A DNA stretch of 46,553 bases, taken from Actinomycetes bacterium. Lineage in GTDB: Bacteria; Actinomycetota; CALGFH01. Below the pieces are notes generated by a model, which saw nothing but the letters and a program-made list of their open reading frames with translations, made no database searches and had not been told where the DNA came from. Where the stretch lies: the NCBI GenBank assembly GCA_036000965.1, contig DASYUT010000285.1, positions 1 through 46,553 on the forward strand, in the 5' to 3' direction. The position numbers and the translations under genes were made by a program. This document shows, in pieces, positions 24,526 through 32,336 of the stretch (position 1 is the stretch's first letter; each line of letters starts with the position of its first letter).

Positions 24526-25752
24526 TCAGACCCGCCACGTGAATTGGACTCGCGCGGGGTCGAACCGGTTCCGTCCCCGCGTCTCCGCCGGCCGGATGCG
24601 GGACAGCTCCTCCAGCGCCGCCTGGTCGGCGGCCAGCCGCGCCGCTTCCTGCCAGTCGGCCTCCCAGTCGGCCTGGGCGGCGACGGTGGCCGCCAGCTCG
24701 GGGCCGTCGACCACCGAGATGGCGGCCTGCGTGACGAGCTCCTCGAGCGGGCCGGCGAGGATGCTGACGCCACCGCAGCCGCGGCCAACCGGCGGCGGCA
24801 GGCATCGGTAGTCCTTCGGCCGCCCGCGACCGTGCGACTGCACGTACATCGGTCCGCCGCAGCGGCCGCACCGCAGCAGCCCAGCCAGCAGATGGACCCG
24901 CGGCTGCCGGGTCTGCGACCGCCGAGCCGGGTCCTCGAACAGCGCGACGAGGGCCTGGTGGGTCTCCTGGTCGAGGATCGCCTCCCAGGTTCCCGGACCG
25001 ACGACCTCGGCGAGTCGCCGGCTCTTGCCGGTCGGCGCGGGCTCGCGGCGCCAGTGGACTCGGAGGCCGGCCAGGCGGGGACTGGCGAGCGTCCGGCGGA
25101 GCGTCCCCGGCGACCAGGGCTTGCCGGTCGAGGACAGCAGTCCCCGCCGGTTGAGGTCCTTGGTGACCTCGCGGAGGGTCTCGCCGGCGAGCAACCTACT
25201 GGCCGCCTCGCGCAGGACAGCCGCCTCGTCCTGGTCGACCGTGACGAAGTCGGCACGGTAGCCGTAGGGCCGGTTGCCGCCGGCGTGCGGCTGGCCGGCC
25301 TCGCGCTTCTCGGCCAGCCTGGAGCGCAGCCGCAGCGCGATGTTCTGCGACTCCATGCGCGCCATGCCGACCATCATCCGGAGGGTGAACTCCCCCGCCG
25401 GCGTGCTGGTGTCGAACTGCTCGTGGAGGCTGACGAGCTTCGCGCCGCGTCGCTCCATGATCTCCCACAGCCGCTCGAAGTCCCGGTGCGACCGGGTCAG
25501 CCGGTCGAGCTTCCAGCAGATCACGCCGGCGAGGAGGCCGGCGTCCAGGTCGTCGAGCAGCCGCTCGAACTCCGGCCGGCGCACCTGCTTGAACGCCGAC
25601 AGGTCGATGTCCTCGTAGATGTGGGCCTCGGCCACGACCAGGCCCCGGTCGGCGGCGAGCCTCCGACAGTCCGCGATCTGCCGGCCGGTCGCGGACTGCT
25701 CGGCGCCCTTGTCGTCCGACAGCCGGGCGTAGATGCCCCAGGGCAAGGTCAC
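24526..25752 (-). CDS. Serine site-specific recombinase
   Basis: A 408-residue recombinase. The N-terminal resolvase domain holds the nucleophile Ser12 (YARLSDD) and conserved GVICWKLDRLTRSHRDFERL. A recombinase domain (NRRGLLSSTGKPWSPGTLRR) and a zinc ribbon (LRCGRCGGPMYV, later YRCLPPP and GCGG) follow, and the C-terminal helix is short. It is somewhat smaller than phage-type large serine integrases. GTG 25752 is preferred over GTG 25770 because GGAG lies five bases before it. It overlaps the upstream thioesterase remnant. It is probably the integration/excision enzyme of the element whose transfer genes lie at 19.2-22.6 kb. Confidence 0.9.
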   Translation of the reverse strand: MTLPWGIYARLSDDKGAEQSATGRQIADCRRLAADRGLVVAEAHIYEDIDLSAFKQVRRPEFERLLDDLDAGLLAGVICWKLDRLTRSHRDFERLWEIMERRGAKLVSLHEQFDTSTPAGEFTLRMMVGMARMESQNIALRLRSRLAEKREAGQPHAGGNRPYGYRADFVTVDQDEAAVLREAASRLLAGETLREVTKDLNRRGLLSSTGKPWSPGTLRRTLASPRLAGLRVHWRREPAPTGKSRRLAEVVGPGTWEAILDQETHQALVALFEDPARRSQTRQPRVHLLAGLLRCGRCGGPMYVQSHGRGRPKDYRCLPPPVGRGCGGVSILAGPLEELVTQAAISVVDGPELAATVAAQADWEADWQEAARLAADQAALEELSRIRPAETRGRNRFDPARVQFTWRV

Positions 25753-26012
25753 ACATGCTCCGGCGTCCACGGGCCGGACTCTACTTCGAAGGGGTTAGCC
25801 TTGACAATCAGCAGCTCGGTGGCCTCGGCACCGACCCGGCCGTCGGGCAGCAGCAGCCGGGCCCAGCTGCGCACCCGGCGCCCGCGGGGGGCGCCGGTGA
25901 GCCCGGCCACCAGGGGCAGCGACGCGTCGTAGGGCACCTGGGCGCGGCAGCGGAGCTCCATGGTCGCCGTGGCCGCCCAGATCCCGGCGAGGAGGATGGC
26001 CGCGTAGCCCAT
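25749..26012 (-). pseudogene. PaaI-type hotdog thioesterase, C-terminal half
   Basis: The 87 codons match the second half of a hotdog thioesterase: MGYAAILLAGIWAATATMEL (helix end and strand), RCRAQVPYDASLPLVAGLTG, then WARLLLPDGRVGAEATELLI. The N-terminal half with the active-site helix (DExMGYAA) is cut just before MGYAA at about 26012-26020, where upstream sequence stops resembling the family. The 3' end overlaps the recombinase start. A small imperfect operon-like overlap remains, but an active enzyme is unlikely. Confidence 0.65.
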
Positions 26013-26120
26013 GACTTCAAGCGAGTGCTTGAGAACTGGTTCGGGTTGATCAGGTGAGTAGCTGGCTTGGGAGCGAAGGTGACATGACAAGGAGGCCCCT
26101 GGTACCGGCGACAAGGTGAC

Positions 26121-26376
26121 GTCACCGGCGTCATCGTCGGGCTGATCATCGGTGCCTCGGCCGGCTGGTGCTCCCAGGCCGGCAGGTCATTCCGATCTGG
26201 CTCACGATCGTAATCGGCATCGTCGCTGCCATCGTTGGGACGCTGCTGGCCGACGCTGTCGGCGTCGGGGGCACCCGGGGATCGACTGGATCGAACTCTT
26301 CATCCAGATCGCCTTGGCCGCTGTCGGCGTGGCCGTCGTCGTCGGCAGGTACGCACCCGGCAGACGGCGCCTCTGA
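26121..26376 (+). pseudogene. GlsB/YeaQ/YmgE family membrane protein with two frameshifts
   Basis: Three frames together give a complete transglycosylase-associated family protein: TGVIVGLIIGASA, then LVLPGRQVIPIWLTIVIGIV and GTLLADAVGVG, then IDWIELFIQIALAAVGVAVV ending at 26376. One base is missing near 26162 and one near 26281 (in a G run). The start codon is unclear: AAGGAGG lies at 26089-26095 but no in-frame start follows closely. Either decay or indel error; two indels in 120 bp favour decay. Confidence 0.75.
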
Positions 26377-26453
26377 CACCGTTCACGGTCCCCTGCGGTC
26401 AGGTCAGCGGGATCGCCTGCGCTCAGCGCCGCCCGAGGCGGGCCCGCCTAACG

Positions 26454-26630
26454 ATGCTGGGCGTTGGGGTGGTCAGCGTGCTCTCCGTCATGCTCCTGGG
26501 CACCCGGGGAGGACCGCCGTTCACCGGCGACACCTCACTGTTCCAGTTCTTCGGCTACTTCGGGCTCTTCTGCGGGACCGTCCTCATCCTCCGGGTGATC
26601 GTCGCGGTGCTCCGCGACGGCCTGAACTGA
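26454..26630 (+). CDS. Small two-TM membrane protein
   Basis: A 58-residue protein with two hydrophobic stretches (MLGVGVVSVLSVMLLG; LFQFFGYFGLFCGTVLILRV) joined by TRGGPPFTGDTS. Codon use and hydrophobic pattern look real; the ribosome site is weak and no family is recognised. Confidence 0.45.
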   Translation: MLGVGVVSVLSVMLLGTRGGPPFTGDTSLFQFFGYFGLFCGTVLILRVIVAVLRDGLN

Positions 26631-26677
26631 CAGGTCAGAGGAAGTAGAGAGCTTCTCCTGGGTCCCGGGCCCCCGGG

Positions 26678-27742
26678 TCAGCTCGGCCGCTCGGCCAGCT
26701 TGAGGGTGACCCGCCGCTCCTGCCCGTTGCGCACCACGGTCAGCTCGAGCTGGTCGCCGGGTTTCTTGGCGCGGAGCACGGCGAGGAAGTCCTCGGCGGT
26801 GCGCACCTCGCGGCCGTCGGCGGCGACGATCACGTCGCCCGGCTGGATGCCGGCACGGTCAGCCGGGGCGCCAGGCGCCACCCGGACGACGATCGCGCCG
26901 GTGGTACGGCCGATCCCGAACTGCTCGGCGATCTCGGGGGTGAGGGTGACCGGTGTGAGGCCGGCGTACGCGTGGCGGGCCCGGCCGTTCTCGAGGAGCT
27001 GCTTGACCACGCTGGTCACGGTGGGCGCCGGGATCGCGAACCCGATCGAGACCGCGCCCGCGTTGGGCGGGATGTATGCCTCGTTGATCCCGAGGATCGT
27101 CCCGTCGGCAGCCACCAGCGCGCCGCCCGAGTTGCCCGGCGAGATCGCGGCGTCGGTCTGGACGAGGTCGACCAGCGACTGCCCTTGCTGGGCCGAGCCG
27201 GGGATCTCCCGGTTGAGCCCGCTGATGATCCCGGCGGTCACCGAGTTCTCGAACCCCAGCGGGTTGCCCATCGCGAGGGCCAGCTCGCCGACCACGGCCT
27301 GGCGGTTGGCGAAGCGGGCGGGCGGCAGGCCCTTGCGCTCGGTCCGCAGCACGGCCAGGTCGGTGACGGCGTCGACGGCCAGCACCCGGGCGGCGCTCCG
27401 CTGGCCGCTGGCGAAGGAGACCTCCGCCTGCTGGGCGCCCCGCACGACGTGCTCGTTGGTGACGATCACCCCGTCGTCGGACCACACCACCCCGCTGCCC
27501 TCGCCGTTCCCGGTGGCGACGCTGACGACCGACGGCTGGACCTGCCTGACCAGGCGCGGGATCGCCCCGTCCGGGCCCTGCCCGGGTACGGTGACCTGCC
27601 CGAGCCTGGTCGCCTGCGCGGCCGGCGGCCGCGTGTCTGCGCTGGACTGGTCGGTGCTCGTCGTGCAGGCCCCCAGCATGGCGGCGAGCGCCAGGGCGAC
27701 GGGCAGGGTGCGGCCGAGCCTCCGGCCGTGGATCGGGATCAT
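26678..27742 (-). CDS. HtrA/DegP-like trypsin-PDZ serine protease, lipoprotein
   Basis: A 354-residue protease anchored by a lipoprotein signal (LALAAMLGAC, Cys26). The catalytic triad is His98 (NEHVV), Asp128 (VTDLAVL) and Ser205 (PGNSGGAL). A PDZ domain at about 265-350 carries APGAPADRAGIQPGDVIVAA. It resembles actinobacterial HtrA/PepD quality-control enzymes acting outside the membrane. AAAGGGG precedes the ATG. It lies 149 bp beyond the VWA gene on the same strand; that gap holds only a small CCCGCC/GGCGGG hairpin at 27797-27814. Confidence 0.93.
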   Translation of the reverse strand: MIPIHGRRLGRTLPVALALAAMLGACTTSTDQSSADTRPPAAQATRLGQVTVPGQGPDGAIPRLVRQVQPSVVSVATGNGEGSGVVWSDDGVIVTNEHVVRGAQQAEVSFASGQRSAARVLAVDAVTDLAVLRTERKGLPPARFANRQAVVGELALAMGNPLGFENSVTAGIISGLNREIPGSAQQGQSLVDLVQTDAAISPGNSGGALVAADGTILGINEAYIPPNAGAVSIGFAIPAPTVTSVVKQLLENGRARHAYAGLTPVTLTPEIAEQFGIGRTTGAIVVRVAPGAPADRAGIQPGDVIVAADGREVRTAEDFLAVLRAKKPGDQLELTVVRNGQERRVTLKLAERPS

Positions 27743-27891
27743 GGGGCCCCTTTCGCGCGGGGTGCGACGGCTTCGTGAGGAGTGCCCCGGCTTGCCCCCG
27801 CCGAAGCAGGCGGGTCGGGCGCCGCGGCAGCCATCCCGGGCGGGCTTCCACGAGGATGTTCGGGTCAGCGGCCGTGCCGGGCGGGCGGGGC

Positions 27892-28842
27892 TCATGGCAG
27901 GCGGCGGAACCAGACGATCGAGGTGGCGGCGCCGAGCAGGAGCAGGGCGGCCGCGCCGCCGAGGAACATCGAGGTCAGCTCGCGGTCCTCCGGGACGTAG
28001 GCCAGGCGCGAGCCGAGGTTGCGGTAGACCGCGGCGAGGGCGTCGCGGGTGGTGGCGGTGAGGAACTGCCCGCCGGTCAGCTCGGCCATCTGCCGCAGGG
28101 TCGACTCGTCGGGCGCGAGCGGCACGACCGAGCCGTCGGGCTGCTTGAGCACGGCCCCGGGGCTGCCCAGGGCGACGGTGAAGACCGGGACGCCCTCGCG
28201 CCTGGCCTGCTCGGCGGCTGCCAGAGGCGCGAGCCCGCCGGAGGACAGGCCGTCGGACATGAGCAGCACCGCGGTGGGCGGCCGCTCCCCCGCCGCTTGC
28301 CCGGCCGGGCCACGGCTGACCTCCAGCGCGCGCTGCAGCCCGTCGCCGATGGCGGTGCCTGGGCGCACCGGCGCCCTGGCCAGCGCCTCGCTGATCGCGG
28401 CCCGGTCGGTGGTCGGGCGGGACTCCACCCGGGCGGTGGCCGCGAAGGTGACCAGGCCGACCTGGATGCGGGCGGGGAGCTGGTCGAGGAAGCCGTCGAC
28501 CGCGTGGCGGGCGGCGAGGATGCGGCTGGGCTCCACGTCGCGGGCGAGCATCGACGAGGACGTGTCGATCGCGAGCATGACTGTGGCCTCGTCCCGGGGC
28601 ACCCGGGCGACCGCCTCCGGGCGGGCCAGCGCGACCAGCAGCACCGCGGTGGCGAGCAGGTAGAGCAGGGCGGGGACGACCCGGCGCCAGCCCGGGCGGG
28701 CGGTGAGCACGCCGGGCAGCAGGGCCGGGTTGCCGAAGTCGGCGGCGCGGCGGGCGCGGCCCCGCTCCCCCCGCAGCCACAGCACGACCGCGACGGGGGC
28801 CAGCAGGACCGCCCACAGCAGCCCGGGCCACTCGAACTTCAT
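27892..28842 (-). CDS. VWA domain membrane protein (BatA-like)
   Basis: A 316-residue protein with two N-terminal TM helices, a von Willebrand A domain with complete MIDAS start (Asp93-x-Ser95-x-Ser97, IDTSSSM), and a C-terminal TM helix (FLGGAAALLLLGAATSI). In Bat/aerotolerance-type operons such proteins act with MoxR ATPases and a DUF58 protein on envelope targets. It is coupled (ATGA) to the MoxR fragment upstream and is a paralogue of the gene at 29015, with MIDAS at the same residue number. Confidence 0.9.
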   Translation of the reverse strand: MKFEWPGLLWAVLLAPVAVVLWLRGERGRARRAADFGNPALLPGVLTARPGWRRVVPALLYLLATAVLLVALARPEAVARVPRDEATVMLAIDTSSSMLARDVEPSRILAARHAVDGFLDQLPARIQVGLVTFAATARVESRPTTDRAAISEALARAPVRPGTAIGDGLQRALEVSRGPAGQAAGERPPTAVLLMSDGLSSGGLAPLAAAEQARREGVPVFTVALGSPGAVLKQPDGSVVPLAPDESTLRQMAELTGGQFLTATTRDALAAVYRNLGSRLAYVPEDRELTSMFLGGAAALLLLGAATSIVWFRRLP

Positions 28843-28991
28843 GCGCTCGCCTCCCGGGCGAGCTCGGTCCGGGGCGCCGGCACGGCCTCGAGCACCATGC
28901 GGAGGAGCCGCTCCTGGCCGACGATGACGCGCTTGATCTCGGCCAGGGCCGCGTCCAAGGCGGTGGCGGGCGCGAGGCGGTCGTCGGGCAC
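28839..28991 (-). pseudogene. N-terminal stub of a MoxR AAA+ ATPase, still translatable
   Basis: A 50-residue frame whose middle (ALAEIKRVIVGQERLLRMVL) is the conserved start of MoxR ATPases; everything from Walker A on (about 270 residues) is missing and the C-terminus changes to PAPRTELAREASA. AAGGAG precedes the GTG at 28991, and the stop overlaps the VWA start (ATGA), so the stub is probably still translated and couples the two VWA genes. It may be a deletion relic or a retained micro-protein. Confidence 0.65.
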
Positions 28992-29014
28992 GCGAGGCTC
29001 CTTGCGGTCTGGGG

Positions 29015-30016
29015 TCACGGGAGGCGGGCGGTCGAGCGGGTCCACAGCAGGCCGGCCGCGCCGAGCAGCACCAGCGCGGCCACGGCGAAGGCGACGGTCA
29101 CCTCGTGCTCCTCGACGCGGTAGCCGATGCGGGAGCCGAGGCTGTCGTACACCGCGGCGAGGTTGCGGCTGGACGCCGCCAGGAAGGCGCGCCCGCCGCT
29201 GGTCTCGGCGATGCGGGCCAGGGTCTGCTCGTCGGGCGGGACGGGCCGGGAGCTGACGCCGCCGAACGGGTCGGGGGTGCGCAGCACCCCGTCCCTGGTG
29301 CCGAGCGCGATCGTGTAGACGGGCACGCCGAGGGCGCGGGCGCGGTCGGCCTGGACGAGCGGGTCGCCCCCGGCCGAGTTGGCGCCGTCCGACAACAGCA
29401 GCGCGACCGCTGGGGGGCCGTCCCGGGCCGTCCCGGGTGGCGGAGCCGCCCCGGGCTGCTCTCCCCCGCCGGCCTGGCGCAGGGTCTCGATGCTGTCGAG
29501 CGCGCGGGCGAGCCCGTCGCCCATGGCAGTCCCCCCGTTGGCCTGCAACGTCTCGAGGGCCAGGCGGACCGCTTGCCGGTCGGTGGTCGGCTGGACGAGC
29601 GTCTGGGCGTCGCTCGAGAACGTGACCAGCCCGACCTGGAAGCGGTCGGGCAGCCGGTCGAGGAAGCGCCCGGCCGCCGCGCGGGCCGCGTCGAGCCGGG
29701 TCGGGTCGACGTCGTCGGCGTTCATCGACCCGGACACGTCGACCACCAGCAGCACCGTCGCCTGGTCGCGGGGGACCGGCACCCGGGCCATGGGCCGGGC
29801 CGCGCCGAGCAGCAGGACCGTGAGCGCGAGCAGGAACAGCGCCGCCGGCAGGTGCCGGCGCCAGCGGTGGGTGCGGGCGACCACCCCGGCCAGCACGTCG
29901 AGGGCGGGGTAGCGCACGGCGTAGCGCGCACGGCGTCGCCGCGCGAGTACCAGGGCGAGCACGACAAGGGGAACGAGCAGCAGCCCGGCGAGCAGGACAG
30001 GGTTGGCGAAGGTCAT
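29015..30016 (-). CDS. VWA domain membrane protein (BatB-like)
   Basis: A 333-residue protein with the same plan as its downstream paralogue: two N-terminal TM helices, VWA domain with MIDAS Asp93-x-Ser95-x-Ser97 (VDVSGSM) and a C-terminal TM segment (VAFAVAALVLLGAAGLLW). It has an extra Gly/Pro-rich loop near residue 195. First gene of the operon VWA, MoxR stub, VWA. A gene duplication is likely. Confidence 0.9.
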   Translation of the reverse strand: MTFANPVLLAGLLLVPLVVLALVLARRRRARYAVRYPALDVLAGVVARTHRWRRHLPAALFLLALTVLLLGAARPMARVPVPRDQATVLLVVDVSGSMNADDVDPTRLDAARAAAGRFLDRLPDRFQVGLVTFSSDAQTLVQPTTDRQAVRLALETLQANGGTAMGDGLARALDSIETLRQAGGGEQPGAAPPPGTARDGPPAVALLLSDGANSAGGDPLVQADRARALGVPVYTIALGTRDGVLRTPDPFGGVSSRPVPPDEQTLARIAETSGGRAFLAASSRNLAAVYDSLGSRIGYRVEEHEVTVAFAVAALVLLGAAGLLWTRSTARLP

Positions 30017-30397
30017 CGGGCGGCTCCCGACACGCGATCCGGCGGCCGGGTGCGGCGGTGCCCGGACCTCGGACGCCCACTCTCACCGATCGCGTGTAAG
30101 CGGCATGTCAAGACGGACCCGCCGAACCGCCCGCATTCTACCCGCCTGCCGCCAGGCGCTCAGGCCAGGGTGGCCTCGTCGCTGGCTGCGTGCCGCCGGA
30201 TCGGTCGCTCAGTGCGCACACGTCGAGCGGGCCCTGGGCCCTGCAGGTTACGCCACCACCCCGGTCCCCTTGGTGGGAGGATCCCGTTACGCCACCACCC
30301 GGTCCCGCTCGGTGGGAGGATCCCGCCACGCCACCAGCCCGGTCCCGTCTGGCGGGAGGATCCCGTCACGACGCTCGAGCCACCGCCAGGAGGACCC
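30017..30397. other. Divergent intergenic region, VWA/add
   Basis: No gene supported. It must contain promoters for the VWA operon and for add; the right half is the tandem repeat array at 30247-30364. No clear promoter boxes seen. Confidence 0.5.
30247..30364 (+). repeat. Three 39/40-bp tandem repeats before add
   Basis: Units at 30247-30285, 30286-30324 and 30325-30364 share the plan GTTACGCCACCAC, CGGTCCC, GGTGGGAGGATCCC. Each contains CCACC/GGTGG and GGGA/TCCC self-complementary pairs and a GGGAGGA Shine-Dalgarno-like core. A partial fourth copy (GTCACGACG) precedes the real ribosome site of add. Confidence 0.88.
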
Positions 30398-31435
30398 GTG
30401 CCGGCTCCGCCCCCGACCCCCGACTCGCTGCGCCGGCTGCCAAAGGCTGAGCTGCACCTCCACCTCGACGGCTCGCTGCGGCCGGCCACGGTCGAGGAGC
30501 TGGCCCGCTCGCTCGGGCTGGTCCCGGCCGACGCCCCGGCCGGCGCCGCCATGGACCGGGTGCGGGTGGCCAGGCGGGCCGGCCTGGCCGAGGCGCTGGC
30601 CGGCTTCGAGCTGCTGCTGCCCCTGCTGCAGACCCGGGAGCACCTGGCCCGGGTCACCAGGGAGCTGGTCGAGGACCTGGCCGCCGACGGGGTGGTCTAC
30701 GCCGAGCTACGCTTCTGCCCCCGCCTGAACACCCGGCAGGGCCTCGGCATCGACGACGTGCTCGCCACCGCCGGCGCGGCCGCGGCCGCGGCCGAGGCGG
30801 CCACCGGCACCCGGGTCCGGCTGATCGCCTGCCTCATGGGCGGGGTCGGCCCGGAGTGGAACGCCCCGGTGGTCGACGCGGCGATCCGGCGGACCGACGC
30901 CGGGGTGGTCGCGGTCGACCTGGCGGGCCCGGTCGAAGGGCGCTCCCCGGACTGGGTGGACGCGCACGCGCGCCTGTTCGCCCGGGCCGCCGACGCCGGC
31001 CTCCGGGTGACCGTCCACGCCGGCGAGGCCGAGCCCCCGGCCGCCATCCGCACCGCGCTGGACCGCTACGGCGCCGAGCGGATCGGGCATGCGACCAGCC
31101 TGGCCGACGACCCCGACCTGCTGGCCGAAGTGGTTGAGCGCGGCGTGGTGCTGGAGATGTGCCCGCGGTCGAACTACTGGACCCGCACCCCGGCCGAGAT
31201 GGCCTCCCTCGCCGACCACCCGGTCGGCCGGCTGCTCGCGGCCGGGGCCAGGGCGTGCCTGAACACCGACGACCGGACCCTGTTCGCCAACGACCTCTCC
31301 TCCGAGCTGGCCGTGGTCGCCGGGGCCCAGGAGCTCGGCGGCCGGGAGCTGGCCGCGCTTGTGGCCAACGGGTTCGCGGGGGCCTTCGACACCGGCCGGG
31401 CCGCCGCCGCCCTGGGCGCCGGCCAGCTCGGGTAG
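30398..31435 (+). CDS. add: Adenosine deaminase
   Basis: A 345-residue zinc-dependent deaminase converting adenosine or deoxyadenosine to inosine forms in purine salvage. Metal and catalytic motifs are HLHLDGS (His20, His22), VHAGE (catalytic Glu), GHAT and NTDDRT (usual form NTDDP). The GTG at 30398 follows AGGAGG by four bases and begins close to the family start (LRRLPKAELHLHLDGS). Length is normal. It stands alone behind the 39-bp repeat array. The region after it (31436-31595) holds only a duplicated AGGGTG..CCATGGCCGC motif. Confidence 0.95.
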   Translation: MPAPPPTPDSLRRLPKAELHLHLDGSLRPATVEELARSLGLVPADAPAGAAMDRVRVARRAGLAEALAGFELLLPLLQTREHLARVTRELVEDLAADGVVYAELRFCPRLNTRQGLGIDDVLATAGAAAAAAEAATGTRVRLIACLMGGVGPEWNAPVVDAAIRRTDAGVVAVDLAGPVEGRSPDWVDAHARLFARAADAGLRVTVHAGEAEPPAAIRTALDRYGAERIGHATSLADDPDLLAEVVERGVVLEMCPRSNYWTRTPAEMASLADHPVGRLLAAGARACLNTDDRTLFANDLSSELAVVAGAQELGGRELAALVANGFAGAFDTGRAAAALGAGQLG

Positions 31436-31595
31436 GGCCCCAGCCGGGCAGGGTGCCCATGGCCGCCCAGCCCCGGGGGAGGGTGTCCATGGCCGCTCGA
31501 CGCCGGCCAGGAACCCGGCCGCGCAATGGACGGGCCGGCGGTGCGGGCCCGGGCCCTGGCCCGGACACGTCATGCTGGTCCCGGCCCGACCTGCC

Positions 31596-32336
31596 CTACG
31601 CCACGCTCGCGGGGTGGCGGGCGCGGCGGCGCCGGCGGCCGCCGGTGACGGCCCAGACGGTCACCCGCCACAGCGCCTCGGCAACGATCTGCTTGCTCAT
31701 CTTGGAGACGCCGGTGACCCGCTCGGTGAAGGTGATCGGCAGCTCCACCACCCGGAACCCCTCCTGCCAGGTGCGGTGGGCCATCTCGACCTGGAAGCAG
31801 TAGCCGTTGGACTGCACCGCCTCCACGGGCAGCGCCTCGAGCACCTCGCGCCGGTAGGCCCGGTAGCCGGCGGTGACGTCGTGGACCGGCACGCCCAGGG
31901 CGAGCCGGACGTAGGCGTTGCCGCCTCGGGAGATCGCCTCGCGCAGCTTCGACCAGTTGACCGTGCGGCCGCCGGGGACGTAGCGCGACCCGATCGCGAG
32001 GTCGGCGCCGGCGAGCGCGTCGAGCAGCGCGGGCAGGCGCTCGGGCGGGTGGGACAGGTCGGCGTCCATCTCGACCAGCGCGTCGTAGCCGCGCGCCAGA
32101 CCCCAGGCGAACCCGGCCCGGTAGGCGGCTCCCAGCCCCTGCTTGGCGTCGCGTTCCAGCAGCTGCACACGCGGCTCGCCGCCGGAGTGGGCCGCGACCA
32201 GCTTGGCGGTGCCGTCCGGGCTGCCGTCGTCGACCACCAGCACGTCGACCCGGGCTTCGACGGCGAGCACCCGGTCGAGGACCTCCTCGATCGAGTCGGC
32301 TTCGTTGTAGGTCGGGATGACGACCAGTGCCTTCAA
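31596..32336 (-). CDS. ppm1: Polyprenol monophosphomannose synthase (Ppm1-type GT2)
   Basis: A 246-residue GT2 glycosyltransferase that makes polyprenyl-phosphomannose, the donor for periplasmic mannosylation and lipoglycans. Motifs: VVIPTYNEADSIEEVL, VVDDGSPDGT, EMDADLSHPPERLP and the C-terminal FTERVTGVSKMSKQIV. The TTG start at 32336 overlaps the lnt stop (TTGA) and follows GAGGTGG, so it is coupled to lnt, as in other actinobacteria where the two are fused or adjacent. The C-terminal tail is basic (GGRRRRRARH). Confidence 0.92.
   Translation of the reverse strand: MKALVVIPTYNEADSIEEVLDRVLAVEARVDVLVVDDGSPDGTAKLVAAHSGGEPRVQLLERDAKQGLGAAYRAGFAWGLARGYDALVEMDADLSHPPERLPALLDALAGADLAIGSRYVPGGRTVNWSKLREAISRGGNAYVRLALGVPVHDVTAGYRAYRREVLEALPVEAVQSNGYCFQVEMAHRTWQEGFRVVELPITFTERVTGVSKMSKQIVAEALWRVTVWAVTGGRRRRRARHPASVA

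Noticed and set aside
24536-24575. tRNA T-arm-like sequence near the recombinase end (GGTTCGACC)
   Set aside because: Flanking bases do not form a T stem and the sequence encodes the recombinase residues NRFDPARV.
30247-30364. Possible CRISPR array
   Set aside because: Three contiguous copies without spacers; a plain tandem repeat.
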